NCBI GenBank assembly: GCA_001765415.1 | Contig: CP017245.1 | Location: 1,736,001 to 1,800,000 of the forward strand | From: Candidatus Melainabacteria bacterium MEL.A1 | Lineage (GTDB): Bacteria; Cyanobacteriota; Vampirovibrionia; Gastranaerophilales; Gastranaerophilaceae | Length of the DNA stretch: 64,000 bases | Reading direction: 5' to 3' | Shown: piece after piece, positions 25,342-35,217 of the stretch | How the letters are laid out: each line of letters begins with the position of its first letter | Position numbering within the stretch: position 1 is the first letter of the stretch | Translations under genes and position numbers: made by a program | Notes under the pieces: model-generated | The model's database searches: none | Told to the model about the DNA's origin: nothing | The model's input: the letters and a program-made list of their open reading frames with translations, nothing else

Positions 25342-25494
25342 AAAGAGGCTTTACTTGAAATATTTGATATTTCTTTTGAATATTGAATTCTATACGAGAT
25401 GTTCGCAAAGTATCGTTAAAAGATATAGATATTGAAAATAGTAAAAATCAGAATATGTATATGTTGTTAATGGCTAGGGGCAAATTAAACAATA

Positions 25495-26128
25495 TTATGT
25501 ATTATTGCTATTAAGCAGTTCATTTGCGTATTTACAATCACTTTCAAAAGAGTCTTTCATTGTGTCAAATGTATTAAAACCTGGCCTTACACCACCAATT
25601 CCGTCAACCTCTTTATTTGCAAATGAACAATTTTCTTGTAATGTTGTTGTGAACGCATTTTTATCTGATATTTTTTCAATAAGGTCTAAATCAAGAGTTT
25701 TGTTCATTTCTTTGTGCATTTTTTTCAAAAGTTTCATTTATGCCTGTTTTTAACCTTGTTATTTCTGCACGAGCGGTTTTAGTTGCATTTACAGCTTTTT
25801 CTCGAAGTTTGAAAGTATCAAGTAGTTTAGATATTAGTTCAACTGTAGTATCTGTGCTATTAAAAACAGTCCAATTTCCACCACCATTAAGCCTAACTAC
25901 ATCTTGATAATCATTATTCTTGTAATATATATTAGCATTTTTTATTGGTTTAGCATCTTCGGTATAAAAACCTACAGCATAAATAGTTCCATCAATGTTT
26001 TTAGTTTTGTTTTCAAATTTTTCAATTATATTTTTTGTTTGATTTGGAGAAAACATTCCTTTTCTTATAACTAACTTGGCACCAAATACTGGTGCTGTAC
26101 TGTTTGATGAGATTTTATTAATTTGCAT
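25495..26128 (-). pseudogene. Lineage-specific gene split by a frameshift at an A7 run
   Basis: The first frame (25691-26128, 145 residues) begins MQINKISSNSTAPVFGAK with F15-G-A17, the shared N-terminal motif. It runs into a run of seven A (plus-strand T at 25719-25725) and stops shortly after. Removing one A joins it to an 80-codon frame ending at 25495 (…EKMHKEMNKTLDLDLIEKISDK...), giving ~206 residues. The second frame has no ribosome site of its own. It could be a broken gene, a phase-variable one, a programmed frameshift or a homopolymer sequencing error. Function unknown. Confidence 0.65.
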
Positions 26129-26140
26129 AGTATGTCTTTC

Positions 26141-26782
26141 TTAAGCTTTTGTATCAACGTGTTTTAGCTCTGGTTGAGGAATTTGTCTATCAACCTTTGG
26201 GTGTTTTTCTTCCAGTCCCAAGAATTTAAGTGCCGGATGGATAAATGCGTGGCTTACTTGCGGAGCTAAGATTGCCAAACCTAGTACGGAGCCTATTGTA
26301 CTACCAAGTTCAATTGCGCCTTTTATGTGTGAATATTTTTCCGGTGTTTTGTTGTTTATCAAATCTTCTCTTAATTTGTCATGGTCAAATTTGAATTGAG
26401 AGTGATCTTTTGAAAGAGAAGCAACTCTGTTTGTTTGAGATTTGTCGGCAAGTTTGTGGTATGCAAGGTATTCTTTCATGCTGTGGAATTTATTAAAACC
26501 TTCTTCCCCTTTATAGATATATTTCTTTGCAATTTTGAATGCCCCGTTTTTAAATACAGGACCGACAAGTGCCATATATATTGCTAAACAAGTTGCTTGA
26601 TATAAAAATTCTTTTGCAGCGGCATATTTTTTTGTTGCAGGGTCAATATCGTTATCAATTAGGATAAATCCCGGTCTACCAACTGATTTTAAAACCGTTT
26701 CACTAGCAACAGATGCGTTTGTGTTTTGCGCAACGCTTACCAATGTAGGGTTTGTAATAACTTTTGAAATTACTGAAATCAT
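26141..26782 (-). CDS. Unknown membrane-associated protein, paralogue of its upstream neighbour
   Basis: A 213-residue protein. GRPGFILIDNDIDPATKKYAAAKEFLYQA corresponds to CRPTFTMMDKTEKPETKKYTALREGLTEA in the upstream gene, and both have hydrophobic stretches at matching places (residues ~67-85 and 150-170 here). The motif P-x-TKKY-x-A-x-x-E and the following membrane segment echo the two large unknown proteins at 3876 and 21806. Its ATG overlaps the upstream stop (TAATG), implying translational coupling. Confidence 0.7.
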   Translation of the reverse strand: MISVISKVITNPTLVSVAQNTNASVASETVLKSVGRPGFILIDNDIDPATKKYAAAKEFLYQATCLAIYMALVGPVFKNGAFKIAKKYIYKGEEGFNKFHSMKEYLAYHKLADKSQTNRVASLSKDHSQFKFDHDKLREDLINNKTPEKYSHIKGAIELGSTIGSVLGLAILAPQVSHAFIHPALKFLGLEEKHPKVDRQIPQPELKHVDTKA

Positions 26783-27417
26783 TATACGCCACCTACTTTC
26801 ATTCCTGATGCGTTAGATGCGGTGTAAAGATTAGCCATTTGTGGTCTTTCGATTGGTTTCACAGGTTGAGAAATTTGTGGAGCTTGCGGAATATTTTCTT
26901 TCACTCCTTCTTTAATGTCAAGCTTTTTCGGCTTAGCTCCTTTTTTGTTGTCGTGTGGAGCTTTCATACCCATTGCATCCATAACCGGTTTTATTATTGC
27001 AGAACAAACTGCTGGAATAATAAACAATGCAGCTGTACAAACTCCGATGAACATTAAACCTTTTTCACCTTTTTTTATGGCAGCGGTTTTCATCTCGTCT
27101 TTAACTTCGTCAGTGTATTTTTTACCTTCTTTGGCAAGTTTGTCAAATTTCTTATCCATGTCTTTGGAAACTACGTATTTGCCGAACTTACCGGCAATTT
27201 CTCCGCATACCCAATAAACAGGAATTGCGATAGCTTCTGTTAACCCTTCTCTTAATGCGGTATATTTTTTAGTTTCAGGCTTTTCTGTCTTATCCATCAT
27301 TGTGAATGTTGGTCGGCAGATACCTTTTACAGTGGCAATTGCCATTACTACGTATGTTGGTTTGTTGTTTTCACCAAGTTTTTTGCATATATTTTTTACT
27401 GTTTGAAAATTTGCCAT
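26782..27417 (-). CDS. Unknown membrane-associated protein, first of a coupled pair
   Basis: A 211-residue protein with the CRPTFTMMDKTEKPETKKYTALREGL block, a membrane segment at about residues 60-75 and another near 125-145 (GLMFIGVCTAALFIIPAVCSAI). The C-terminus is Lys/Pro-rich. ATG 27417 (MANFQTV) is chosen; the longer form begins with an atypical basic leader. It is coupled to the paralogous gene downstream and divergent from the anti-sigma operon. Confidence 0.7.
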   Translation of the reverse strand: MANFQTVKNICKKLGENNKPTYVVMAIATVKGICRPTFTMMDKTEKPETKKYTALREGLTEAIAIPVYWVCGEIAGKFGKYVVSKDMDKKFDKLAKEGKKYTDEVKDEMKTAAIKKGEKGLMFIGVCTAALFIIPAVCSAIIKPVMDAMGMKAPHDNKKGAKPKKLDIKEGVKENIPQAPQISQPVKPIERPQMANLYTASNASGMKVGGV

Positions 27418-27461
27418 TTTATATTTTTTCCACTTCACATAAAAACTGTGAAGAAAAATTT

Positions 27462-27512
27462 TTGCTATTTTTGTTAACATTTGTTATAATAGTACGAAAA
27501 AATTTTTTCGTA
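27462..27512 (+). promoter_or_regulatory. Promoter and 20-bp palindrome of the anti-sigma/ECF operon
   Basis: TTGCTA (27462-27467), 17-base spacer, TATAAT (27485-27490); then TACGAAAAAATTTTTTCGTA (27493-27512), a perfect 20-bp palindrome lying over the predicted start site, as expected for a repressor site. It reads as a housekeeping rather than an ECF-type promoter. Confidence 0.55.
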
Positions 27513-27563
27513 AATGAACTTTTTATTTATTTAATCGTTATACAAGTATAGAGGTTAAAACAA

Positions 27564-27908
27564 ATGACAGAAAAATGTAACAAATACGAAGCTATATTTA
27601 CTTTCGGAAATGAGGAAATGATGAAATCTCATTTGCAAAATTGCCCTGAATGTCAAAAAGAGCAAGAGCAAATGGATAAAGTTTCTGATTTGTTGAAAGA
27701 AGTTCGACCATATTATGTTCAAAAGAGAAAAAGTTATGCAAAACTAAAGATGGCATGTGCTGTATTTGCAATACTTTTCAGTGGAACAGTATTGGGTGTA
27801 GTAAATTTAAACTCTGATGTGTCTGATATTCTAAGATATGGAACAACATTGAGTGCAGACGATTTAGGGTTTCCTGTAGATTCTTACGGGTTGTTAATGG
27901 TGGAATAG
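27564..27908 (+). CDS. Probable anti-sigma factor with zinc-finger and one membrane helix
   Basis: A 114-residue protein. SHLQNCPECQKEQEQM contains H-x3-C-x2-C, the zinc-binding anti-sigma (ZAS) motif, followed by one membrane helix (about residues 62-80, MACAVFAILFSGTVLGVV) and a short outside tail. It would hold the ECF sigma factor encoded four bases downstream. Anti-sigma before sigma is the less common order. AGAGG precedes the start. Confidence 0.75.
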   Translation: MTEKCNKYEAIFTFGNEEMMKSHLQNCPECQKEQEQMDKVSDLLKEVRPYYVQKRKSYAKLKMACAVFAILFSGTVLGVVNLNSDVSDILRYGTTLSADDLGFPVDSYGLLMVE

Positions 27909-27911
27909 TTA

Positions 27912-28409
27912 ATGAATTTTAAAGAAATTATTAAAACCAACCAAAATAATGTAAAAAGTATAATTAAACTTATTACAAAAGAGGATAACGAAGATTTAGA
28001 GCAAGAAGTATATATCAAAGTCTGGAAAAATTCCGAAAAGTATAAAGAACAAGGGACTTTTAAAAGCTGGATAAATACTATTGCTAAAAATGTTTCAAAA
28101 GATTATTTGAAATCGGTTCAAAAGCGAAATCAGGATGCTTTAACTTCGGATGATGATGTTTTGAACACAGTTAAAGACAAAAAATCAACTCCGGAATTGA
28201 GGATGATTACAAATGACAGACAAAAAATAATTACAATGGCGATTGAAAGTTTGAAACCAAAATTCAAAGAAGTTGTAATGATGTGCGAAATATACGGTTA
28301 TACATATGAAGAAGCCGCATTTAAACTAAAATGTCCGGTAGGGACAATAAAGTCAAGACTTTATAACGCTAAAAAAGAGTTAGCAGTTAAACTACAAGAT
28401 TTATTATAA
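27912..28409 (+). CDS. ECF-family sigma factor
   Basis: A 165-residue sigma factor: DLEQEVYIKVWKNSEKYKEQGTFKSWINTIAKNVSKDYLK is region 2 (core binding and -10 recognition), and LKPKFKEVVMMCEIYGYTYEEAAFKLKCPVGTIKSRLYNAKKEL is region 4 (-35 recognition). It is flanked by its likely anti-sigma factor and a Spy-like periplasmic protein, so it probably governs a metal or envelope-stress response. Confidence 0.92.
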   Translation: MNFKEIIKTNQNNVKSIIKLITKEDNEDLEQEVYIKVWKNSEKYKEQGTFKSWINTIAKNVSKDYLKSVQKRNQDALTSDDDVLNTVKDKKSTPELRMITNDRQKIITMAIESLKPKFKEVVMMCEIYGYTYEEAAFKLKCPVGTIKSRLYNAKKELAVKLQDLL

Positions 28410-28424
28410 AAGAAAGGATGTTAC

Positions 28425-29015
28425 ATGTTAAAAAAATCATTAATTATGGCAAGTATATTGATGTTTGCGTCAGCTACTATGTGTTTTGCTGACACAAAAG
28501 CTCCTTGCAACTGTGGTAGACCTCAATGCAATTGTGCTAAAAAAGCTCCATATAATTGTCAAAAACCTCCTAAAGGTCCAAATTTTGCAAAACGTAATGC
28601 AGAGTTTGAAAAACGTTTGAAACTTACAGATGAACAAAAGGCAAAGGCTGAAGCAATTCGTAAAAAAGGACATGAACAAATGAAACCTCTTATTACTAAA
28701 TTGCACGAAAAGCAAGGTGAAATTGAAGGTTTGAAAAAATCAAAATTGTTAGAACGTGATAAACAAGCGCAAATAGAACAATTGCAAAAAGAAATTGGCG
28801 CATTGAAACGTGGTATGCATGAGCTTAGAATGCGAAATATGAAAGAATTTGAATCAATTCTAACATCAAAACAGTTGAAAGAATTGAAAAAAATGAAAGA
28901 CGAAGGTCGTAAGAAGTTCGAAAAAGAGCATAAAAAATGCCCTTGTCCTCCGTTCGGTCCTAACGGTCCAAGACCAGATGGACAAGTCCCGCCTCCACCA
29001 CCGGAAGCTGAATAA
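28425..29015 (+). CDS. Secreted Spy/CpxP/ZraP-like protein with Cys-rich N-terminus
   Basis: A 196-residue protein with a signal peptide (MLKKSLIMASILMFASATMCFA), a Cys-rich segment (APCNCGRPQCNCAKKAPYNC), then a long helical domain with LTDEQKAKAEAIRKKG..., repeating as ILTSKQLKELKKM, the LTxxQ-type motif of Spy/CpxP/ZraP proteins. The end is KKCPCPPFGPNG with a proline tail. Related proteins act as periplasmic chaperones or metal sensors. AAAGGA precedes the start, and a terminator follows. Confidence 0.75.
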   Translation: MLKKSLIMASILMFASATMCFADTKAPCNCGRPQCNCAKKAPYNCQKPPKGPNFAKRNAEFEKRLKLTDEQKAKAEAIRKKGHEQMKPLITKLHEKQGEIEGLKKSKLLERDKQAQIEQLQKEIGALKRGMHELRMRNMKEFESILTSKQLKELKKMKDEGRKKFEKEHKKCPCPPFGPNGPRPDGQVPPPPPEAE

Positions 29016-29024
29016 ATTAGATGT

Positions 29025-29054
29025 AACAGGGTTGATTTTTATCAACCCTGTTTT
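29025..29054 (+). terminator. Terminator of the anti-sigma/ECF/Spy operon
   Basis: AACAGGGTTGAT and ATCAACCCTGTT arms around a short T-rich loop, followed by a few T. About 180 bases then lead to cysK, with no gene seen. Confidence 0.85.
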
Positions 29055-29235
29055 GTTATGTCAAGAATTACCCTCTCTCTTTGTGAAAGGTACAACAAAA
29101 TCTTTGATTTCGAGGTGGAGGATTAAACGAATGAGATTACTACATCGTTTCCGCTCCTCGTAATGATATGAAAACAAAATAATTTATTCACTTTATTTTT
29201 ACATGCTATAATTTTTTCGAAAAGAGGGAAAATAT

Positions 29236-30159
29236 ATGAAAATAGCAAAAAATATTTTAGAATTAATAGGAAATACTCCATTAGTACAAATTAATAAATT
29301 GAATGATAATTGTGTTGCTAAAATTGTTGCAAAAGTTGAAAGTTTTAATCCTGCCGGCTCCATTAAGGACAGACCGGCTTTGAATATGATTGAGGATGCT
29401 GAAAGAAAAGGTATTATAAATAAAGAAACTGTTATTATTGAACCTACAAGTGGTAATATGGGTGTCGGGTTGGCTCTTGCTTGTGCCGTGAAAGGTTATA
29501 AGGTTATTTTTACAATGCCTGAAACAATGAGTGTGGAACGCAGAAAATTAATGATGGCTTATGGTGCGGAACTAGTTCTTACAGAAGGTAGTAAAGGGAT
29601 GAAAGGTGCAGTTGATAAAGCTTTTGAGTTGAATAACGAAATTAAAAATTCATTTGTGCCTATGCAGTTTGAAAATCCTGCGAACCCTGAAATTCACGAA
29701 AAAACTACTGCTGAAGAAATTTGGAATGATACAGATGGAAAAGTTGATATCGTTATTGCCGGAGTTGGTACCGGTGGAACTGTTTCCGGTATTGGGAGAA
29801 CATTAAAAAACAAAAAATCAGATATAAAAATTATCGCTGTAGAACCTTTTAAATCTCAAGTTCTTGCAGGTGGGCAAGCTAGTGGACACGGTATTCAAGG
29901 TATTGGTGCAAATTTTGTTCCAAAAAACTTTGATAGAAATGTGGTGGATAAAATTGTTCCTGTAAAAGATGAAGATGCAATAAATACTGCCAGATTGTTG
30001 GCAAAAGAAGAAGGTATTTTGTGCGGTATTTCATCAGGAGCAGCGATGTTTGCAGCAATTGAGCAAGCTATGAAACCTGAAAACAAAAACAAATTAATCG
30101 TTGTGATTTTACCTGATACCGGAGAACGTTATTTGTCGAGTGTTTTATTCGATTTGTAG
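29236..30159 (+). CDS. cysK: Cysteine synthase (O-acetylserine sulfhydrylase)
   Basis: A 307-residue PLP enzyme. NTPLVQINKL, the PLP lysine in NPAGSIKDRPALNM (Lys44), EPTSGNMGVGLALA and GVGTGGTVSGIGRTLK match CysK. It makes cysteine from O-acetylserine and sulphide. GAGGG stands before the ATG and a TATAAT box lies near 29208. It is relevant to the Cys-codon leader at 3.7 kb, though not linked to it. Confidence 0.93.
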   Translation: MKIAKNILELIGNTPLVQINKLNDNCVAKIVAKVESFNPAGSIKDRPALNMIEDAERKGIINKETVIIEPTSGNMGVGLALACAVKGYKVIFTMPETMSVERRKLMMAYGAELVLTEGSKGMKGAVDKAFELNNEIKNSFVPMQFENPANPEIHEKTTAEEIWNDTDGKVDIVIAGVGTGGTVSGIGRTLKNKKSDIKIIAVEPFKSQVLAGGQASGHGIQGIGANFVPKNFDRNVVDKIVPVKDEDAINTARLLAKEEGILCGISSGAAMFAAIEQAMKPENKNKLIVVILPDTGERYLSSVLFDL

Positions 30160-30322
30160 ATTTTATTGTAACGATTTGTAAATATTGTAAAATAGCCTCA
30201 AACCCTCATATACTCTGCGATATGTTGTGATATTGTACGAGGAGAGTTGGATTTTGTTTGAAATTTTGGCAATCTGATTGTTTTTATATATACAAGAGAG
30301 ATAAAAATTTAGGAGAGCTTTA

Positions 30323-31468
30323 ATGGCTGAAATTAATATTGGCAATGGACAAGGTATAACTCAAGCAATTCGTGATAAAATCGGTGCTGCAAATATCAAA
30401 AATAAAGATGCTGCAACATGGCAAAAAGTTGTTGCAGAAGTAAATAACGCACAAAATTCAAAAAGTATTTTTAAGTCAGGTGATAATTATACGACTGATT
30501 CAACAAAATTAAATGAAAAATCAACTTACCAGTCAAACTTTGTTGTTGATAAAGGGACTGTAACTATTGATGATAGTGTTTGGGTAAAAATTCAAAATTT
30601 GTTGACAGGAGGTAATGAAACAACAAAGGCTGCAGCAGAAACAAAACAGAAAACGTTAAGAGAAACAGCAAATGAAAATACAATTGGCGATTTAAATCTT
30701 ACAAAGGAACCAGTAGCTCCTGATATGTCTTTGAAACCTAATATCGGACACATTGATGTCGCTCCTCAAGCGACAGGGAAACAACTGAATCGTATGGTTA
30801 ATGGTCAAAAACAGGCGATAGAAATTTCACATGATAAAGATGGAAATAAAGTTCGTTATGCCGTAAATGATGATGGAACACGGGGTGAACAACTCGTTAC
30901 TGTTACAACTGCAGGCAAAAACACCTATGTTACAAAAAGTGAGTTTGACAAAACCGTAAAATCTGCTTTGCAATTAGGTGAAAACGATGAAATTCCAAAA
31001 GGATTGAATGCTGAATATGTTTCAATCGGAGGAGAAGCTACTTTAGTATTTAAAGGTAAAGACGGGCATGTTATGACCGGCTCAGAAGTTAAAAAATTTA
31101 TGACCGATTACAAGCAAGATTTATATGATAGAACGGCACATGGTTCTGGAGAATATGCTGGCAAATCAATTAAAGATATAACTAATGAAGTTGTATCAAA
31201 AATGGATTATTCAAAACTTGATCCAAGTTTCATGGAGACTGCTCTAAAACAAGATGGTGTTCAATTGAATTATGGTGGACAAAAATACACAGTTCATCAA
31301 GGAAATTTGGTTGATGCGCAAGGTAATAAATTTAGTGTTCAAAATAATAAACTCGTTCCGGTAAAAACATCTCAAGAACCTGTTCAAACATATGGAAAAC
31401 ACGGGAACTTGAATGTTGATAATGATAGTTCTGGTGGTCCATTTATAAAAAGTGGAAGACTTGATTAG
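30323..31468 (+). CDS. Unknown 381-residue protein
   Basis: Not recognised. It is rich in Lys, Asn, Thr and Gly. The N-terminal NGQGITQAIRDKIGAANIKNKDAATWQKVVAEVNNAQNSKSIFKSGDNYTT resembles, by eye, regions in LysM-like or virion-type proteins, but no consensus can be called. There is no signal peptide or membrane helix. The C-terminal part has the repeat-like LNYGGQKYTVHQGNLVDAQGNKFSVQNNKLV. A clear Shine-Dalgarno (TTAGGAGAG) precedes it. A strong bidirectional terminator separates it from groEL. Confidence 0.7.
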   Translation: MAEINIGNGQGITQAIRDKIGAANIKNKDAATWQKVVAEVNNAQNSKSIFKSGDNYTTDSTKLNEKSTYQSNFVVDKGTVTIDDSVWVKIQNLLTGGNETTKAAAETKQKTLRETANENTIGDLNLTKEPVAPDMSLKPNIGHIDVAPQATGKQLNRMVNGQKQAIEISHDKDGNKVRYAVNDDGTRGEQLVTVTTAGKNTYVTKSEFDKTVKSALQLGENDEIPKGLNAEYVSIGGEATLVFKGKDGHVMTGSEVKKFMTDYKQDLYDRTAHGSGEYAGKSIKDITNEVVSKMDYSKLDPSFMETALKQDGVQLNYGGQKYTVHQGNLVDAQGNKFSVQNNKLVPVKTSQEPVQTYGKHGNLNVDNDSSGGPFIKSGRLD

Positions 31469-31483
31469 AATAATAGGAAGCAA

Positions 31484-31519
31484 AAAAGAGCAATTTGAAA
31501 AATTCAAATTGCTCTTTTA
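31484..31519. terminator. Bidirectional terminator shared with groEL
   Basis: A 16-bp perfect stem, AAAAGAGCAATTTGAA with its complement, around a three-base loop; A/T runs on both sides serve both strands. Confidence 0.88.
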
Positions 31520-31543
31520 GTTTAAGTATTATTTTTATTCGGA

Positions 31544-33214
<1,671 letters not shown>

Positions 33215-33223
33215 TTATAAGGA

Positions 33224-33342
33224 CGTTAAGCCTTTAAGTCGTTAAGGCGTTAAGTTCATTTCGTTAATAAATTTTGATAAAATCTTAATAACACTGATTT
33301 TTGTAAAGAACTTATCGTCTTATCGTCTTATCGTCTTATCGT
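33224..33342. repeat. Tandem octamer repeats between groES and groEL
   Basis: CTTATCGT is repeated exactly four times at 33311-33342. A degenerate CGTTAAG/CTTTAAG series, also with an eight-base period, lies at 33224-33255. On the transcribed strand these read ACGATAAG and CTTAACG-type units. No CIRCE-like sequence is present here. Confidence 0.85.
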
Positions 33343-33344
33343 CT

Positions 33345-33629
33345 TTATTCAATCACTGCCAATGCGTCTTTTACAGACAAAATTTTATATTCAACGCCAT
33401 CCATTTTGATGTCAGTTCCTGCATATTTAGCATAAAGAACAGTATCACCAACTTTAACGTCCATAGGTTCTCTTTCGCCTTTTTCATTCATTTTGCCTTG
33501 ACCAACTGCAACAACTTCGCCTTTTTGAGGTTTTTCTTTTGCACTGTCAGGGATAAAAATGCCACCTGAAGTTTGTTCAGTATCTTCAATAACTTTAATA
33601 ACAATTCTGTCACCTAATGGTTTTAACAT
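33345..33629 (-). CDS. groES: 10-kDa co-chaperonin GroES
   Basis: A 94-residue Gro[47 protein letters not shown] includes the mobile loop (TSGGIFIP), and [27 protein letters not shown] is the C-terminal core. It caps GroEL. GGAGAG precedes the start. The upstream region holds a weak promoter (attata at 33724-33729 on the plus strand) and no CIRCE element. Confidence 0.98.
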   Translation of the reverse strand: MLKPLGDRIVIKVIEDTEQTSGGIFIPDSAKEKPQKGEVVAVGQGKMNEKGEREPMDVKVGDTVLYAKYAGTDIKMDGVEYKILSVKDALAVIE

Positions 33630-34405
33630 AATTTTCTCTCCTTTTCTCCATACTGGTCATTCTGAACTTGTTTCAGAATCTACTCATCTGAGTTCCTGAA
33701 ACAAATTCAGGATAAACCTCTACATTATATTTATATAACGGTTTTTCTAAAAAATTAATTTTCTTAAGGAAAAATTAATTATCTGATGGAAAAGTTAATG
33801 GATGTGTAGTGACAAGAGGTAAAAATAGGAGCTTTAAGTGAAAAGTGAGAAGTGAAACGTGAAAAGACCGTATCGTTATGAATAAGTGAATAGTGAGTTG
33901 TAAATGGTGAGTAGACCGTATCAAGGAAATTGTTTTCCTCCCTGATGAGACTCTGCCGAACAAAAGGTGACTAAATGTCACGTTTTGTGAGAGGTAATTT
34001 AGGTGAGTACTATCCCGTAAGGGAAACATTTAACCTTCCTTGCAAAGGAAGGGGGACCGCTTGCGGTGGAAGGATTGTTTTTTTGTCTTGCGCAGACGGC
34101 GGGAACTTTTTGTGTAAAAAGTTCCACAAAACCACCCACACGCTCCATTCACTAATAACTAGTAAGTTCAACTAAAAAACAGTCAAACTCGCTACGCTCA
34201 AACAATGCCTGTTTTTAACCCTCTGTGTAAACATTTGTTCCTACATCATACATTTGTGTAAAGCTTTTTGTTGCTAATTTCACTAACAAGTTATTGTTCA
34301 TTTCGCTATCGTGGGATTATTTTCTTCTTCTTGCAACTACTTGAAAAACATCAAAAAATTTGTTAAAATAATAATATATTTATGAAAGAAAGAGAGGATT
34401 TTAGT
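33630..34405. repeat. Long non-coding mosaic of dispersed repeats
   Basis: About 775 bases with no convincing gene. From the groES side: a pair of inverted TTCTGAACTTGTTTCAGAA / TTCCTGAAACAAATTCAGGA boxes (33661-33702), the groES promoter region, the GTGAAAAGTGAGAAG family (33838-33924), a CCTCCCTGATGAG box, the 47-bp palindrome, TATCCCGTAAGGGAAA and GGAAGGGGGACCGCTTGCGG boxes, then low-complexity sequence before the prepilin leader. Frames that cross it are built from repeats. Confidence 0.65.
33949..33995 (+). repeat. 47-bp palindromic dispersed element, copy D
   Basis: Identical to copy A over the whole 47 bases (GACTCTGCCGAAC...GAGAGGT), 26.7 kb away from it. Flanks differ, so the conserved unit is the palindrome with its short arms. 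Confidence 0.85.
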
Positions 34406-35165
34406 ATGAAATTCAAAGAGAACAAGCTCATCGGGGGGGGGCAATAGCCTAAAACCCTCTTATAATCATGGTCTACGCCTGTTTTTAAGACGCTTAGCCG
34501 CCTTCACTCTTGCAGAGGTTTTAATCACTCTCGGTATAATCGGAGTTGTAGCGGCGTTGACACTTCCTTCTTTAATCGAAAATCATAAAAAGCAAGTTAT
34601 TGTTTCTCGTTTGAATAAAGTTTATTCGACTTTAGGTAACGCATTTATTACAGCAAAGGAACATGAAGGAGAGGTTGATAGTTGGAATTTAGTCGACTAT
34701 ACCCAATCAAGCGAATATGAAAATAATGTTTTGTATTATATTTTGCCGTATATGAAAACATTGAAAATTTGTAAAAATGAGAGAGGTTGTTTCCCTGATA
34801 TTTCTTATGGTTCTATTGGCACTACTAGCTATGGAGTAAATATTGATCGTAGTGATTACTATTCAAAAGCTATTTTGAATGATGGAGTTTTGATAACTGC
34901 ATTAACTCATCGTAATAATTGCACCAATGAAGGTTCTCCTTGTGCGGCTATAAGAGTTGATGTAAATGGTAGTAATCCTCCAAATATTTTGGGAATAGAT
35001 TTGCATACTTTTCTTGTTTTTAAAGACAGAATTGTACCTGCCGGAGCAGTAAAAACACTTGATGGAAGCTTTTACGAAAATCGAGGAGATTTATGTACGG
35101 CTCATGTAGTTTATGAAAAAAATTTGGATTTTATTAAGGATAAAAAGTGTGAAGCTTATAAATAA
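34406..35165 (+). pseudogene. Prepilin gene out of phase at a G9 tract
   Basis: ATG 34406 follows a good Shine-Dalgarno (AGAGAGG, eight bases). After nine codons the frame enters nine G (34433-34441) and stops at TAG (34445-34447). With eight G (or eleven) the frame stays open: ...KLIGGGNSLKPSYNHG... then RLAAFTLAEVLITLGIIGVVAALTLP and a pilin body to 35165, about 250 residues. No other start precedes the pilin helix in its frame. Ala replaces the usual Gly before the cleavage Phe. It is an OFF state of a phase-variable pilin, a broken gene, or a homopolymer error. Confidence 0.75.
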
Positions 35166-35217
35166 AAATCAATAGTTGGGCTATAAACAAAATTTGTTTT
35201 TATGTTATTCTGAAACT

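Noticed and set aside
25342..25494. A 44-codon frame from a TTG after trmFO
   Set aside because: No ribosome site, no recognisable content and an unlikely start; left as intergenic.
33775..34175. Two frames of 66-84 codons in the groES upstream region
   Set aside because: They are translations of the dispersed repeats and lack ribosome sites.
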